Translations under genes and position numbers: made by a program
In this document: in pieces, positions 34,497-41,700 of the stretch
Position numbering within the stretch: position 1 is the stretch's first letter
Layout: every line of letters begins with the position of its first letter
Source: DYIU01 sp038326775
Lineage (GTDB): Bacteria > Actinomycetota > Geothermincolia > Fen-727 > Anoxymicrobiaceae
DNA: 41,921 bases
NCBI GenBank assembly: GCA_038326775.1
Contig: JBBQKJ010000025.1
Location: 1 to 41,921, forward strand
Direction of reading: 5' to 3'
Notes under the pieces: model-generated
Seen by the model: the letters and a program-made list of their open reading frames with translations, nothing else
The model's database searches: none
Told to the model about the DNA's origin: nothing

Positions 34497-35606
34497 GTGG
34501 TCGGCCACTCGGCCGCCAAGCTCAGCCTGAGGAGGGCTGTCGAGCAGGGAAACGTCAACCACGCCTATCTCTTTACCGGGCCTCCCGGCGTTGGCAAGTT
34601 CATGGTGGCCCGGGCCTTCGCCGCCTCGATTCTCTGCGGCGACAACGGCTGCGGGGTGTGCAACGTCTGCCGTCGGGTCCTCGAGGAAAAGCACCCTGAT
34701 GTGACAGTCATCCGCCCCGCCGGCAAGAACATCCCGGTCGAGACTATCCGCGCGGTACGCCTGGACGCTTTCAGGAGGCCGGTGGAAGGCGATCACAGGG
34801 TTTATATACTGAAGGACGCGGACCGGATGTGGGAGGAAGGCGCTTCCACGCTCCTGAAGGTGCTCGAGGAACCTCCGGGGAACGTGGTGTTCATCCTGGT
34901 GACCGCCAATCCCGGCGCGCTGCTTCCTACTATCCTCTCACGATGCCAGGAGATAAGGTTTGCCAACGTGCCTGCGGGCGAGCTCAAGGAGTACCTGGTA
35001 GACACCAGGGCCGTCAGCCCCCAGAGAGCCGATCTGATCGCGCGGCTGACTGGTGGCGTGCCGGGAAGGGCGCTTGACTGGTGCGACGAGCCCTGGAGGC
35101 TCACCAGGCGCGACTCGGTGGTGAGGGCGGCCCGGGCGCTCCGCCGCGCCGACCTCAACAGGGTGCTCGAGATGTCCGACGAGCTCTGCCGGGAGGTGCG
35201 CGCGCCGGTCGAGGAGCTCGTCTCACAATACCAGGATCGCAAGCACGGCCTGGCGGACGGCTCCCTGGACGATGCGATCGTGCGCAGGCTATCCAGGGAG
35301 CTGGACGAGGAGCTCAAGCGCGAACAGGTGAAAGAGGAGATAAGGGGGGTCAAGGAAGTGCTCTCGACGCTCTCCTGGTGGTATCGTGATATCCTGATAT
35401 TCAAAGAAGGGGGCGACCCGTCACTCCTGGTCAACCAGGACCTCGAGTCGGAGATGGCCGAGGAGGCGGGCGCGCTGCCCGTAAGAAAGCTGTTGAGGTG
35501 CATCGAATTGATATCCGAGAGCATGAGGGCGGCGGAACGGAACGTAACGCCGCAGCTGAACATGGAGAGCACTCTCATGGGGATCCAGGAGGCGCTTTAT
35601 GCCTAA
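34497..35606 (+). CDS. holB: DNA polymerase III delta' subunit
   Basis: A 369-residue clamp-loader subunit counted from GTG 34497. AYLFTGPPGVGKFMVARAF is the P-loop, followed by the four-cysteine zinc site (LCGDNGCGVCNVCRR), TVIRPAGKNIPVETIR and LKDADRMWEEGASTLLKVLEEPPGNVVFILVT with LLPTILSRCQEIRF. The residue after the P-loop lysine is Phe instead of Thr/Ser, consistent with the non-hydrolysing role of delta'. The frame continues upstream as DTTLWDKV, which looks like the family's own N-terminus, yet has no ATG, GTG or TTG; the true start may be non-standard (see findings). It overlaps ricT by 8 bp. Confidence 0.88.
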   Translation: MVGHSAAKLSLRRAVEQGNVNHAYLFTGPPGVGKFMVARAFAASILCGDNGCGVCNVCRRVLEEKHPDVTVIRPAGKNIPVETIRAVRLDAFRRPVEGDHRVYILKDADRMWEEGASTLLKVLEEPPGNVVFILVTANPGALLPTILSRCQEIRFANVPAGELKEYLVDTRAVSPQRADLIARLTGGVPGRALDWCDEPWRLTRRDSVVRAARALRRADLNRVLEMSDELCREVRAPVEELVSQYQDRKHGLADGSLDDAIVRRLSRELDEELKREQVKEEIRGVKEVLSTLSWWYRDILIFKEGGDPSLLVNQDLESEMAEEAGALPVRKLLRCIELISESMRAAERNVTPQLNMESTLMGIQEALYA

Positions 35607-36429
35607 GGCGATAGGGATCTCTTTTCGACCCGGGGGCAAAACTTACCTCTACGACCCGGAGGGGCTGCCCCTGGTGCCCGGTGACGAGGTCGTGGTGCCC
35701 GCCGCGAGGGGGGTCGGCTTCGGGCGCGTGGTAACGCCCATACGAGATATCGCCACTGAAGAGCCCGAGGAGCCGCTGAAGAAAGTCCTGAGGAGGGCCA
35801 CCCCTCACGACCGCGAGCGCCAGCGGAAGAACCTCGAGAAGAAGAAGGAGGCCTACCGCACCGCCAGGAGGCTCATCCAGAAGCATGGCCTGCCGATGAA
35901 GCTGGTTGACGTCGACTATGTCTTCGACGGCTCGAGCGTCATCTTCTACTTCACCGCCGAGGGCAGGGTTGACTTCCGCGAGCTGGTCAAGGAGCTGGCG
36001 GGCGCTCTCAAAGCGCGCATAGAGCTCAAGCAGGTGGGCGTGCGTGACGAGGCCAAGATGGTGGGGGGCCTGGGCCCCTGTGGCCGCGACCTTTGCTGCA
36101 GCCTCTTCCTCTCAGACTTCAACCCCGTCTCGATAAAGATGGCCAAAGAGCAGGACCTGCCGTTGAACCCATCCAAGATAAGCGGCGTCTGCGGCCGCCT
36201 GATGTGCTGCCTCAAGTACGAGGTCGCCGCCTACGAGGAGTTCAACCAGAAGGCTCCCCCACTCTGGAGCGAGGTCGAGACCGGCGAAGGCGCCGGAAAG
36301 GTGGTCGGCTACCAGGTGCCCAGGTGTCGGGTCGTGATCGAGCTGGAGGGCGGACGCAGGGTCGAGATACCGCTGGACGAACTGGTCCCCCGCACAGAAC
36401 ACCGAGGCAGAAAGCAGCGCAAACGCTAA
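35599..36429 (+). CDS. ricT: PSP1-domain protein, RicT/YaaT-like
   Basis: A 276-residue PSP1 family protein. The PSP1 core reads from GDEVVVPAARGVGFGRVV through KLVDVDYVFDGSSVIFYFTAEGRVDFRELVKELA, followed by the cysteine part VGGLGPCGRDLCCSLFL and GVCGRLMCCLKYE. In Bacillus, RicT with RicA and RicF forms the Y-complex, which binds two 4Fe-4S clusters and promotes RNase Y-dependent mRNA maturation. The tmk-holB-ricT order is conserved in many Gram-positive bacteria. ATG start inside the end of holB. Confidence 0.9.
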   Translation: MPKAIGISFRPGGKTYLYDPEGLPLVPGDEVVVPAARGVGFGRVVTPIRDIATEEPEEPLKKVLRRATPHDRERQRKNLEKKKEAYRTARRLIQKHGLPMKLVDVDYVFDGSSVIFYFTAEGRVDFRELVKELAGALKARIELKQVGVRDEAKMVGGLGPCGRDLCCSLFLSDFNPVSIKMAKEQDLPLNPSKISGVCGRLMCCLKYEVAAYEEFNQKAPPLWSEVETGEGAGKVVGYQVPRCRVVIELEGGRRVEIPLDELVPRTEHRGRKQRKR

Positions 36430-36430
36430 C

Positions 36431-36465
36431 AATTCATGTTGGGGTCAGGCACCTTGACATGAATT
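36431..36465. repeat. REP-like palindrome with GGGGTCAGGCACC core
   Basis: AATTCATGT (36431-36439) and ACATGAATT (36457-36465) form a perfect 9-bp inverted repeat around GGGGTCAGGCACC. A GGGGTCAGGCACC-type core flanked by short palindromic arms is, as I recall, widespread in bacterial REP elements mobilised by Y1 transposases. It immediately follows ricT and may act as a transcript-end hairpin. The count in the genome is unknown. Confidence 0.6.
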
Positions 36466-36491
36466 TGTTCCCGGGGATGCCGGTTGGCCTT

Positions 36492-36517
36492 CATCAATCG
36501 CGGTTGCGCATCAATCG
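36492..36517. promoter_or_regulatory. Direct repeats upstream of the oxidoreductase operon
   Basis: CATCAATCG occurs at 36492-36500 and 36509-36517, 17 bp apart start to start, just before a CTACTATTAGC stretch that could be a -10 region. Tandem sites of this kind can bind an activator, but no -35 box or known operator is recognised. Confidence 0.3.
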
Positions 36518-36646
36518 TGCTACTATTAGCTCTCCGGTTGCCGCCGCGGGGTTGGTCTCTAGACGGCGGTTTTGTGTTTTGGAACAAGGCTTTCAACCTG
36601 CCCTGCCGGGGTTTTTACCAGGGAAGGCCTGGGGAAGGGAATTGGA

Positions 36647-37294
36647 TTGTTCGAGATAAGGATCCACGGACTTGGAGGCCAGGGTGCGGTGACGTTGTGC
36701 ACCTGGGTCGCCCAGGCGGGATATGCCGTGGACAAACACGTACAGGCGTTCCCGTTCTTCGGCGCCGAGCGCAGGGGCGCGCCGGTGAAGGCGTTCGTGC
36801 GAATGGACGAGGAGCCGATAGACCTCCGCAGCCAGGTGTATCATCCGGACCTCCTGGTCGTAATGAGCCCTGACCTTACGGGCTTGGCCCTCAAGGAGGG
36901 TATTACGCGGGAGGGCCGCCTGCTGGTGAACGCGGGCCTCGACCTCGCAGAGCGCTTCGCGGAGCGTTTCTCCAGGGACGTCTACTACATCGACGGTACC
37001 GGGATCGCGCTCGACCTGGGCCTCGAGTTCGACGGGATGCCCATGGTGAACCTACCCTTGTTCGGGGCTGTCGTCCGGCAGTCCGACGCCGCGCCGCAGG
37101 GCACCGTGATGGACATAGTGCGGCAGGTCGCCGCGAAACGAAGCAACGCGCAAGCATATGAGAGAGCCGTCGCGGAAGGATGGGACGGCGTCCGGGTCGC
37201 CGGGGCGAAGGCCGCCGAGTCCGTTCAGGCTACCGGGGGCCCGGAGAGCGATTACGACCTGTCACGTTCGGGGGTGACTCCCATTGAGCCGTGA
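36647..37294 (+). CDS. porC: 2-oxoacid:ferredoxin oxidoreductase gamma subunit
   Basis: A 215-residue gamma subunit starting at TTG 36647, with GGGAAGGGA six bases upstream; longer frames lack family similarity. FEIRIHGLGGQGAVTLCTWVAQAG, FPFFGAERRGAPVKAFVRMDEEPI and the later LPLFGAVVR are the conserved blocks. In PFOR-type enzymes the gamma domain binds CoA. It is the first gene of a four-gene operon and overlaps the ferredoxin-like subunit by 11 bp. The whole enzyme oxidises pyruvate or a related oxoacid to the acyl-CoA plus CO2, reducing ferredoxin, and can run in reverse. Confidence 0.9.
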   Translation: MFEIRIHGLGGQGAVTLCTWVAQAGYAVDKHVQAFPFFGAERRGAPVKAFVRMDEEPIDLRSQVYHPDLLVVMSPDLTGLALKEGITREGRLLVNAGLDLAERFAERFSRDVYYIDGTGIALDLGLEFDGMPMVNLPLFGAVVRQSDAAPQGTVMDIVRQVAAKRSNAQAYERAVAEGWDGVRVAGAKAAESVQATGGPESDYDLSRSGVTPIEP

Positions 37295-37556
37295 TGACGA
37301 GAGCGTGGGGTACATCACCTCGATATCCAGGCCGGTGAAAGGCTGCGCCGGAGACACGGGGGAGTGGCGCGTCTTCCGCCCGGTCAAGGACGACGATAAG
37401 TGCAACAACTGCCTCTTGTGCTGGGTTTACTGCCCGGAAGCTTCAATAGCCAAGGACACGCTCGAGATAGATTTCCAGTACTGCAAGGGATGCGGAATAT
37501 GCGCGGTGGAATGCCCCACCGGTGCCATTGAGATGGTCAAGGAGGAGAAGCGGTGA
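37284..37556 (+). CDS. porD: 2-oxoacid:ferredoxin oxidoreductase delta (ferredoxin-like) subunit
   Basis: A 90-residue 2[4Fe-4S] ferredoxin-like subunit. Two CxxCxxCxxxCP motifs are complete: CNNCLLCWVYCPE and CKGCGICAVECPTG. The N-terminus (SISRPVKGCAGDTGEWRVFRPV) matches PorD. TTG start inside the end of porC; the stop overlaps the porA GTG by 4 bp. It passes electrons from the catalytic dimer to external ferredoxin. Confidence 0.92.
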   Translation: MSRDDESVGYITSISRPVKGCAGDTGEWRVFRPVKDDDKCNNCLLCWVYCPEASIAKDTLEIDFQYCKGCGICAVECPTGAIEMVKEEKR

Positions 37557-38767
37557 GGGTTCTCGAGACCGGGAACCACCTGGTCGCACTGGCTGCGAAC
37601 GCGGCCGCGGTCGAGGTCGTGCCGGCCTACCCCATAACCCCCCAGACCCAGATCATCGAGATGGTGGCCGAGCTCATCGTCGAGGGCAAGATGGACGCCG
37701 AGTACATACCGGTGGAGTCGGAGCACAGCGCGTGCGCAGCCCTGGTCTCCGCGTCGCTCACCGGCGCGAGGGCTTTTTCGGCTACCAGCGCGCACGGGCT
37801 CGCCTACATGCACGAGATGCTCCACTTCGCGGCGGGCATCCGCGTTCCAGCGGTCATGGTCAACGTCAACAGGGCTCTCGGGCCAGGGTGGAACATATGG
37901 TGCGACCACCAGGATTCGATCAGCCAGCGCGACACAGGGTGGCTCCAGGTCTACGTGTCCAGCCACCAGGAGGTGGTGGATACGGTCATCCAGGCCTACC
38001 GGATAACCGAGGACCACTCCGTCCTCCTGCCGCTGATGCTCAACCTTGACGCTTTCGTGCTTTCGCACACGTACATGGACGCCGACGTGCCGGACAGGGA
38101 AGAGGTCTCGCGCTACCTGCCAGGCTACAGGCCGCTATGGAAGCTCGACCCCCGCAAGCCGGTGACCCACGGCTCGGTGGTCTACCCGGTGGACTTCAGC
38201 GAGACCAGGGAGTCGATGCAGCTCGGACAGGACAACGCCAGGTCGGTGGTCAGCCGCGCCGCGGAGGAGTTCCGGGACGTCTTCGGGCGCTGGCACGGCG
38301 CCATGGTTGACGGCTACCTGATGGAGGACGCCGAGTTTCTCATCGTCGCCATGGGGAGCATCGCCGCCGAGAGCAAGGTCGCGGTGGACGGGCTGCGCGC
38401 CCGGGGGAAGTCCGTCGGGCTCCTGCGGGTGCGGTTCTTCAGGCCATTCCCCATCGAGGAGCTTCGAGAGCTCTGCGCCGGCCGGGAAGGGCTCCTGGTG
38501 ATAGACCGCGATTATTCCTACGGCATGGAAGGCGCCCTCTATACCGAGGTCAAGGCGGCCCTCTACGGACATCAGGTGGTCCCGGCGCGGAGCCTTATCG
38601 TCGGCCTGGGGGGCCGTGATGTCACACACGAGCTGATTGCGGATTATGCCTGCAAGGCGTGGGACGGCCAGCTGGGCGAGATCACCTGGGGCGACTCCCA
38701 CATCACCCGCGCCCACGAAATAACACGCGAGGTGCTCTGCGAGTTCGAGGAACTGCTGGATACTTGA
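37553..38767 (+). CDS. porA: 2-oxoacid:ferredoxin oxidoreductase alpha subunit
   Basis: A 404-residue alpha subunit with the pyrimidine-binding domain: TGNHLVALAANAAAVEVVPAYPITPQTQIIEMVAE, the catalytic-site region VESEHSACAALVSASLTGARAFSATSAHGLAYMHEMLHFAAG and VMVNVNRALGPGWNIWCDHQDS. The second half holds the transketolase C-like domain (GLLRVRFFRPFPIEELREL, then VIDRDYSYGMEGALYTEVKAALY). YPITPQT and NRALGPGWNIWCDHQD are typical of pyruvate-type enzymes. GTG start. Confidence 0.93.
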   Translation: MRVLETGNHLVALAANAAAVEVVPAYPITPQTQIIEMVAELIVEGKMDAEYIPVESEHSACAALVSASLTGARAFSATSAHGLAYMHEMLHFAAGIRVPAVMVNVNRALGPGWNIWCDHQDSISQRDTGWLQVYVSSHQEVVDTVIQAYRITEDHSVLLPLMLNLDAFVLSHTYMDADVPDREEVSRYLPGYRPLWKLDPRKPVTHGSVVYPVDFSETRESMQLGQDNARSVVSRAAEEFRDVFGRWHGAMVDGYLMEDAEFLIVAMGSIAAESKVAVDGLRARGKSVGLLRVRFFRPFPIEELRELCAGREGLLVIDRDYSYGMEGALYTEVKAALYGHQVVPARSLIVGLGGRDVTHELIADYACKAWDGQLGEITWGDSHITRAHEITREVLCEFEELLDT

Positions 38768-38780
38768 GAGGAAACTCGAG

Positions 38781-38800
38781 CGCGGGCTTCGGCGCCCGCG
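38781..38800 (+). promoter_or_regulatory. Hairpin between porA and porB
   Basis: CGCGGGC and GCCCGCG form a perfect 7-bp stem over TTCGGC in the 48-bp gap between the alpha and beta genes. No T-run follows. It may stabilise mRNA or tune the ratio of subunits; function is a guess. Confidence 0.45.
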
Positions 38801-38815
38801 ATTGACGGAAGGCAG

Positions 38816-39757
38816 ATGAGACAGATGGTCAGCTTTAAGGACCTGCCGGAGGAGGAGCTTTTCCTCGCCGGGAGCACGGCGTGCCAGGGGTGCCCCTCCA
38901 GCCTGGCCCTGCGTATCGCTTTCAAAGCACTGGGAAGCAACACGATCCTTATCGTCGTTGCCTCCTGCACATCGGTGCTCCAGGGCTCTTACCCGCTGTC
39001 GGCTATCGACCTGCCGCTCATGAACGTGGCGTTCGCCACCGGTGGCGCGAGCGCCTCCGGGGTCGTCGCCGGCATCAAGGCGATGGCCAAGAAGGGCGAG
39101 CTCGACGAGGAGCCCACCGTGCTGGTCTGGGCGGGCGACGGCGGGACTTACGACATCGGCATACAGTCGCTGTCGGGGGCCGCCGAGCGCGGGACCGACT
39201 TCATCTACGTCTGCTACAACAACGAGATGTACTCAAACACCGGCACCCAGCGAAGCGGGGCTACCCCGCTAGGCGCCTGGACCACCACCACCCCCGGTGG
39301 AAAGGCGCAGCACCGCAAGGACATCGCCCAGATAATGATCGCGCACCGCATACCATACGTGGCGACGGTGTCGCTGGCCCACCCGCTCGACTTCTACCAG
39401 AAGATGCTCAAGGCCAAGAGCATCAAAGGCACCAAGTACGTAGAGATACTCGCGCCGTGCCCGCCGGGCTGGAAGTTCCCCTCCAGCCAGATGATCGAGG
39501 TGAGCCGCATGGCGGTGCAGAGCGGGATGTGGCTGCTGTACGAGCACGAGGATGGCGAGACCAGGTTCACCGGGGCCACCAAGCGCATGATAGAGGGCAA
39601 GGTCAGGAAGAAGCCGGTGAAAGACTACCTGGAGATACAGGGGAGGTTCCGCCAGATACTCGCGAGTCCCGAAGGCCAGAAGGCCGAGGACATGCTCGAG
39701 GAGGAGGTCTCCGAGTCGATCCGCAGGCTCCAGGGCTGGGTCCCCGAGTATATCTAG
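38816..39757 (+). CDS. porB: 2-oxoacid:ferredoxin oxidoreductase beta subunit
   Basis: A 313-residue beta subunit that binds thiamine diphosphate. The TPP motif runs from WAGDGGTYDIGIQSLSGAAERG to YNNEMYSNTGTQRSG, characteristic of pyruvate:ferredoxin oxidoreductase. Cluster cysteines are in STACQGCPS near the N-terminus, VVASCTS and LAPCPPGW. GAWTTTTPGGK is another PFOR-typical stretch. ATG at 38816 with GGAAGG upstream. It completes the gamma-delta-alpha-beta operon. Pyruvate is the likeliest substrate. Confidence 0.93.
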   Translation: MRQMVSFKDLPEEELFLAGSTACQGCPSSLALRIAFKALGSNTILIVVASCTSVLQGSYPLSAIDLPLMNVAFATGGASASGVVAGIKAMAKKGELDEEPTVLVWAGDGGTYDIGIQSLSGAAERGTDFIYVCYNNEMYSNTGTQRSGATPLGAWTTTTPGGKAQHRKDIAQIMIAHRIPYVATVSLAHPLDFYQKMLKAKSIKGTKYVEILAPCPPGWKFPSSQMIEVSRMAVQSGMWLLYEHEDGETRFTGATKRMIEGKVRKKPVKDYLEIQGRFRQILASPEGQKAEDMLEEEVSESIRRLQGWVPEYI

Positions 39758-39813
39758 GCCGAGGCCGCCCGGTTCCCAGGCAAACGTCAACTCGCTGGCC
39801 AGGTTGCCTGAGG

Positions 39814-39842
39814 TTTCCCGGGTTCGCGATAAATGGTAATCT
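39814..39842 (+). promoter_or_regulatory. Possible promoter of tRNA-Thr
   Basis: TTTCCC (39814-39819), 17 bp, then TAATCT (39837-39842) preceded by TG one base before (extended -10). The tRNA begins about 40 bases after the expected start. Confidence 0.4.
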
Positions 39843-39890
39843 TTCTCTTGACGTCATGGGGTCCCACCGGGGCCCCGCGGATGATGGAAA

Positions 39891-39966
39891 GCCGGTGTAG
39901 CTCAGTCGGTAGAGCGGCTCACTCGTAATGAGCAGGTCCGCGGTTCGAATCCGCGCGCCGGCTCCA
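39891..39966 (+). tRNA. tRNA-Thr (anticodon CGT)
   Basis: A complete 76-base tRNA including an encoded CCA. The acceptor GCCGGTG pairs with CGCCGGC, the D stem GCTC/GAGC, the anticodon stem GCTCA/TGAGC with loop CTCGTAA (anticodon CGT, reading ACG), the T stem CGCGG/CCGCG with TTCGAAT. All stems pair, with a single G-T in the acceptor. tRNA genes are favoured integration sites and the sequence after this one changes character. Confidence 0.97.
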
Positions 39967-39984
39967 GCAGTTTAAAGCGGAATA

Positions 39985-40012
39985 TAGCAATACAAGCAAT
40001 ATTAGCTTGCTA
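39985..40012. repeat. Inverted repeat just after tRNA-Thr
   Basis: TAGCAA (39985-39990) and TTGCTA (40007-40012) flank an inner AAGC/GCTT pair in an AT-rich stretch 19 bases after the tRNA. This is the start of the low-GC segment. It could be a recombinase arm site, an attachment-site remnant or a tRNA transcript hairpin. From 40013 to 40178 I see no gene. Confidence 0.35.
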
Positions 40013-40178
40013 CGCTATTTCTACCTATTTTCTACCGCCTCAATCCTGGGAGAGGGCTTCTTAGCCGGTTTCGGCGGTGTTCCTGGTGGGCAAATCTAAA
40101 CACGGTTTTTGAGAAGATGAGCGCATCCAGGCGCTCGACTGATCCCTCGTCGACTCATCACAATGGCTCAAACCAGGC

Positions 40179-40207
40179 TTGACATCTAAGAAAGAAAAGC
40201 CTAAATT
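40179..40207 (+). promoter_or_regulatory. Promoter of the toxin-antitoxin operon
   Basis: A perfect TTGACA (40179-40184), a 17-bp spacer and TAAATT (40202-40207). The expected start near 40214 lies inside the palindrome at 40209-40228. The toxin reading frame is technically open from the TTG of this -35 box, which is why a shorter start is preferred. Confidence 0.7.
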
Positions 40208-40208
40208 G

Positions 40209-40228
40209 TGTCTTACGTGCGTAAGACA
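40209..40228. promoter_or_regulatory. Palindromic operator of the toxin-antitoxin operon
   Basis: TGTCTTACG and CGTAAGACA form a perfect 9-bp palindrome with a 2-bp centre, placed over the predicted transcription start. Ribbon-helix-helix antitoxins usually repress their own operon from such sites, so this is a likely autoregulatory operator. Confidence 0.65.
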
Positions 40229-40247
40229 TTTAACGCAAGGAGCCGCG

Positions 40248-40520
40248 TTGGAAGAGATCTATATTGACGATCTTGCTTGGGACGATGTGAATATGTCCAA
40301 GGTTGCGGGCCATCAATTGACAATCGACGAGGTTTATCAGGCGCTCGTATTGGACCCAGAGCGCGAGGCGGCGTGGGTCGATGACGAGGAACACGGGAGA
40401 AGGGTTGTGGCTATCGGCGTCTGTGAGTTCCACAACAAGGTCATTATTGCGTACTTGGACCCGGTAAACGAGAAAGAGGGATATTGGAGACCAAGGACAG
40501 CATGGAGGCTTGAGAAATGA
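40248..40520 (+). CDS. BrnT-like toxin
   Basis: A 90-residue protein from TTG 40248, with AAGGAG five bases upstream. The pattern fits the BrnT ribonuclease family (RelE-like fold, usually about 90 residues): an early LAWDDVNMSKVAGHQLTIDEVYQALV (W11, N15, K18, H22, E28), a middle GRRVVAIG and a basic end GYWRPRTAWRLEK. BrnT toxins cleave RNA and stop growth until bound by BrnA. The toxin-first order with an overlapping antitoxin gene (ATGA) is the BrnTA arrangement. It is in the AT-richer region after tRNA-Thr. Family assignment is by pattern, not by search. Confidence 0.6.
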   Translation: MEEIYIDDLAWDDVNMSKVAGHQLTIDEVYQALVLDPEREAAWVDDEEHGRRVVAIGVCEFHNKVIIAYLDPVNEKEGYWRPRTAWRLEK

Positions 40521-40936
40521 ATGAGAAGAAGAAGACAGACGACATGACGGCCGAAGAGGCGCTCGAGGTCTTTAAAAAAGGAAAAAAAATACGTATCGCG
40601 CCTCCAAGGAAGAAAGATCGCATGAGCATCTACAACCTGCGGATCGAAAATGAGACTCTTGACGGGCTTATGGAGCTTGCTTGCAGGGAAGACGAGCCAC
40701 CAAGCGCTATCGCCAGAGAGATACTCGGTGAAGGCGTACGGAAAAGATTGAGTGAATACGCGCATGGCGATTCATTAACATGGAACGAAGGGTTCATAAT
40801 AACCTTAAGCAATCTCCTGTACGGGCAGAGTCGTTTAGATCCTGCTATAACGCACAATTGGAAGGTGTCATTCCAACAGATTAACCCCTGGTTCATGTCC
40901 GCCGCACCAAGCAAAGCAACACCTGAAGGGAGTTAA
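40517..40936 (+). CDS. Ribbon-helix-helix antitoxin-like protein with C-terminal extension
   Basis: A 139-residue protein whose ATG overlaps the toxin stop by 4 bp. The first 30 residues are charged (MTAEEALEVFKKGKKIRI). Residues about 36-72 (IYNLRIENETLDGLMELACREDEPPSAIAREILGEGVRKRL) fit a beta-strand followed by two helices, as in CopG/BrnA-type RHH repressors. About 65 further residues (for example WNEGFIITLSNLLYGQ) have no counterpart I recognise; BrnA proteins are usually shorter. Likely function is to neutralise the toxin and repress the operon at the palindrome upstream. Confidence 0.6.
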   Translation: MNEKKKTDDMTAEEALEVFKKGKKIRIAPPRKKDRMSIYNLRIENETLDGLMELACREDEPPSAIAREILGEGVRKRLSEYAHGDSLTWNEGFIITLSNLLYGQSRLDPAITHNWKVSFQQINPWFMSAAPSKATPEGS

Positions 40937-40940
40937 GCCC

Positions 40941-41369
40941 ATGGAAGCTAACATACTGCTCTGCGACTTTGCTGAGGTTGTTGGGGGAAAGCTATATGTT
41001 ATGGGAGGGGGTTGGAACATTTGTGCCGCTGGACCACTAAACTTGTCTGTGGCAATTCGCATCTCCGTACCATGGTCCGAGACCAATGTGGATCATTCCT
41101 TGGCATTGAACCTACAGGACGACGCTGGAAACACTGTAGAGATCGGAGACCCTCCACGTCCTGTGGTGGTTGAGGGCGGATTCCAGGTCGGTCGTCCCCC
41201 TGGTACGCCGCAGGGATGGGATCTTGATTACACCGCCGTGTTTTCTTTTAATGGTCTCTTGTTTGTGCCTAACAAGATATATCGATGGCAACTTGAAATT
41301 GATAAAGAGCCGACACAATCAGCCGTATTCCGCACGCTAGCACAGCCGCTAGGGTCCCCACAGCTCTGA
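40941..41369 (+). CDS. DUF6941-like protein
   Basis: A 142-residue soluble protein starting at ATG, with AAGGGAG upstream and 4 bp after the antitoxin. The start ILLCDFAEVVGGKLYVMGGGWNI and the rest, which looks beta-rich (ALNLQDDAGNTVEIG, then GLLFVPNKIYRWQLEI), match what I know of DUF6941, a family of unknown function often found in mobile or accessory regions. No catalytic residues are evident. The close spacing suggests it is cotranscribed with the toxin-antitoxin pair. Confidence 0.6.
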   Translation: MEANILLCDFAEVVGGKLYVMGGGWNICAAGPLNLSVAIRISVPWSETNVDHSLALNLQDDAGNTVEIGDPPRPVVVEGGFQVGRPPGTPQGWDLDYTAVFSFNGLLFVPNKIYRWQLEIDKEPTQSAVFRTLAQPLGSPQL

Positions 41370-41391
41370 GATTTGCAGTTCAAACAGAATC

Positions 41392-41700
41392 GTGCAAGCG
41401 CAAGTGGATGACGATAAAATACTCGAAGTCGCGAGGCGAGTGAGGCAAGCTATTATAGAGGAATATGGGAGCGTTGAGGGACGCTGCCAGGAGGCCGCCG
41501 TGCGACTCGGACCCTACTTGATAGCGCTCGGGTTCAGGAGTGCCCAGGTCGGAGGTTCAATAAATGTGAATGGTCAAGATATATTGCACACATGGACGGA
41601 TCTTGGAGATGGTAGGATACTCGATATAACAGGGGACCAATTCGGCGAGGACCTGCAAGAAATGTACCTAGTACTCTGTCATTCACCAAATGATGGGTAG
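41392..41700 (+). CDS. Small protein with Cys-His-Asp (papain/transglutaminase-like) pattern
   Basis: A 102-residue protein from GTG 41392 (GTG 41404 is an alternative); no good ribosome binding site. C32 in GRCQEAAVRL begins a helix, H66 in LHTWTDL lies on a strand, and D78 in RILDITGDQFG follows. This order and spacing resemble the catalytic triad of transglutaminase- or papain-like folds in their shortest form. I do not know the family, and an inactive or binding role is possible. Its 3' end overlaps the convergent transposase remnant by 22 bp. Confidence 0.5.
   Translation: MQAQVDDDKILEVARRVRQAIIEEYGSVEGRCQEAAVRLGPYLIALGFRSAQVGGSINVNGQDILHTWTDLGDGRILDITGDQFGEDLQEMYLVLCHSPNDG

Noticed and set aside
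39777..39810. Terminator after porB (CAGGCAA/TTGCCTG)
   Set aside because: Seven-bp stem with a 20-base loop and no T-run; too weak to call.
40179..40247. Longer toxin frame starting at TTG 40179
   Set aside because: That TTG is part of the -35 box and the segment covers promoter and operator; the start at 40248 has the ribosome binding site and gives the family length.
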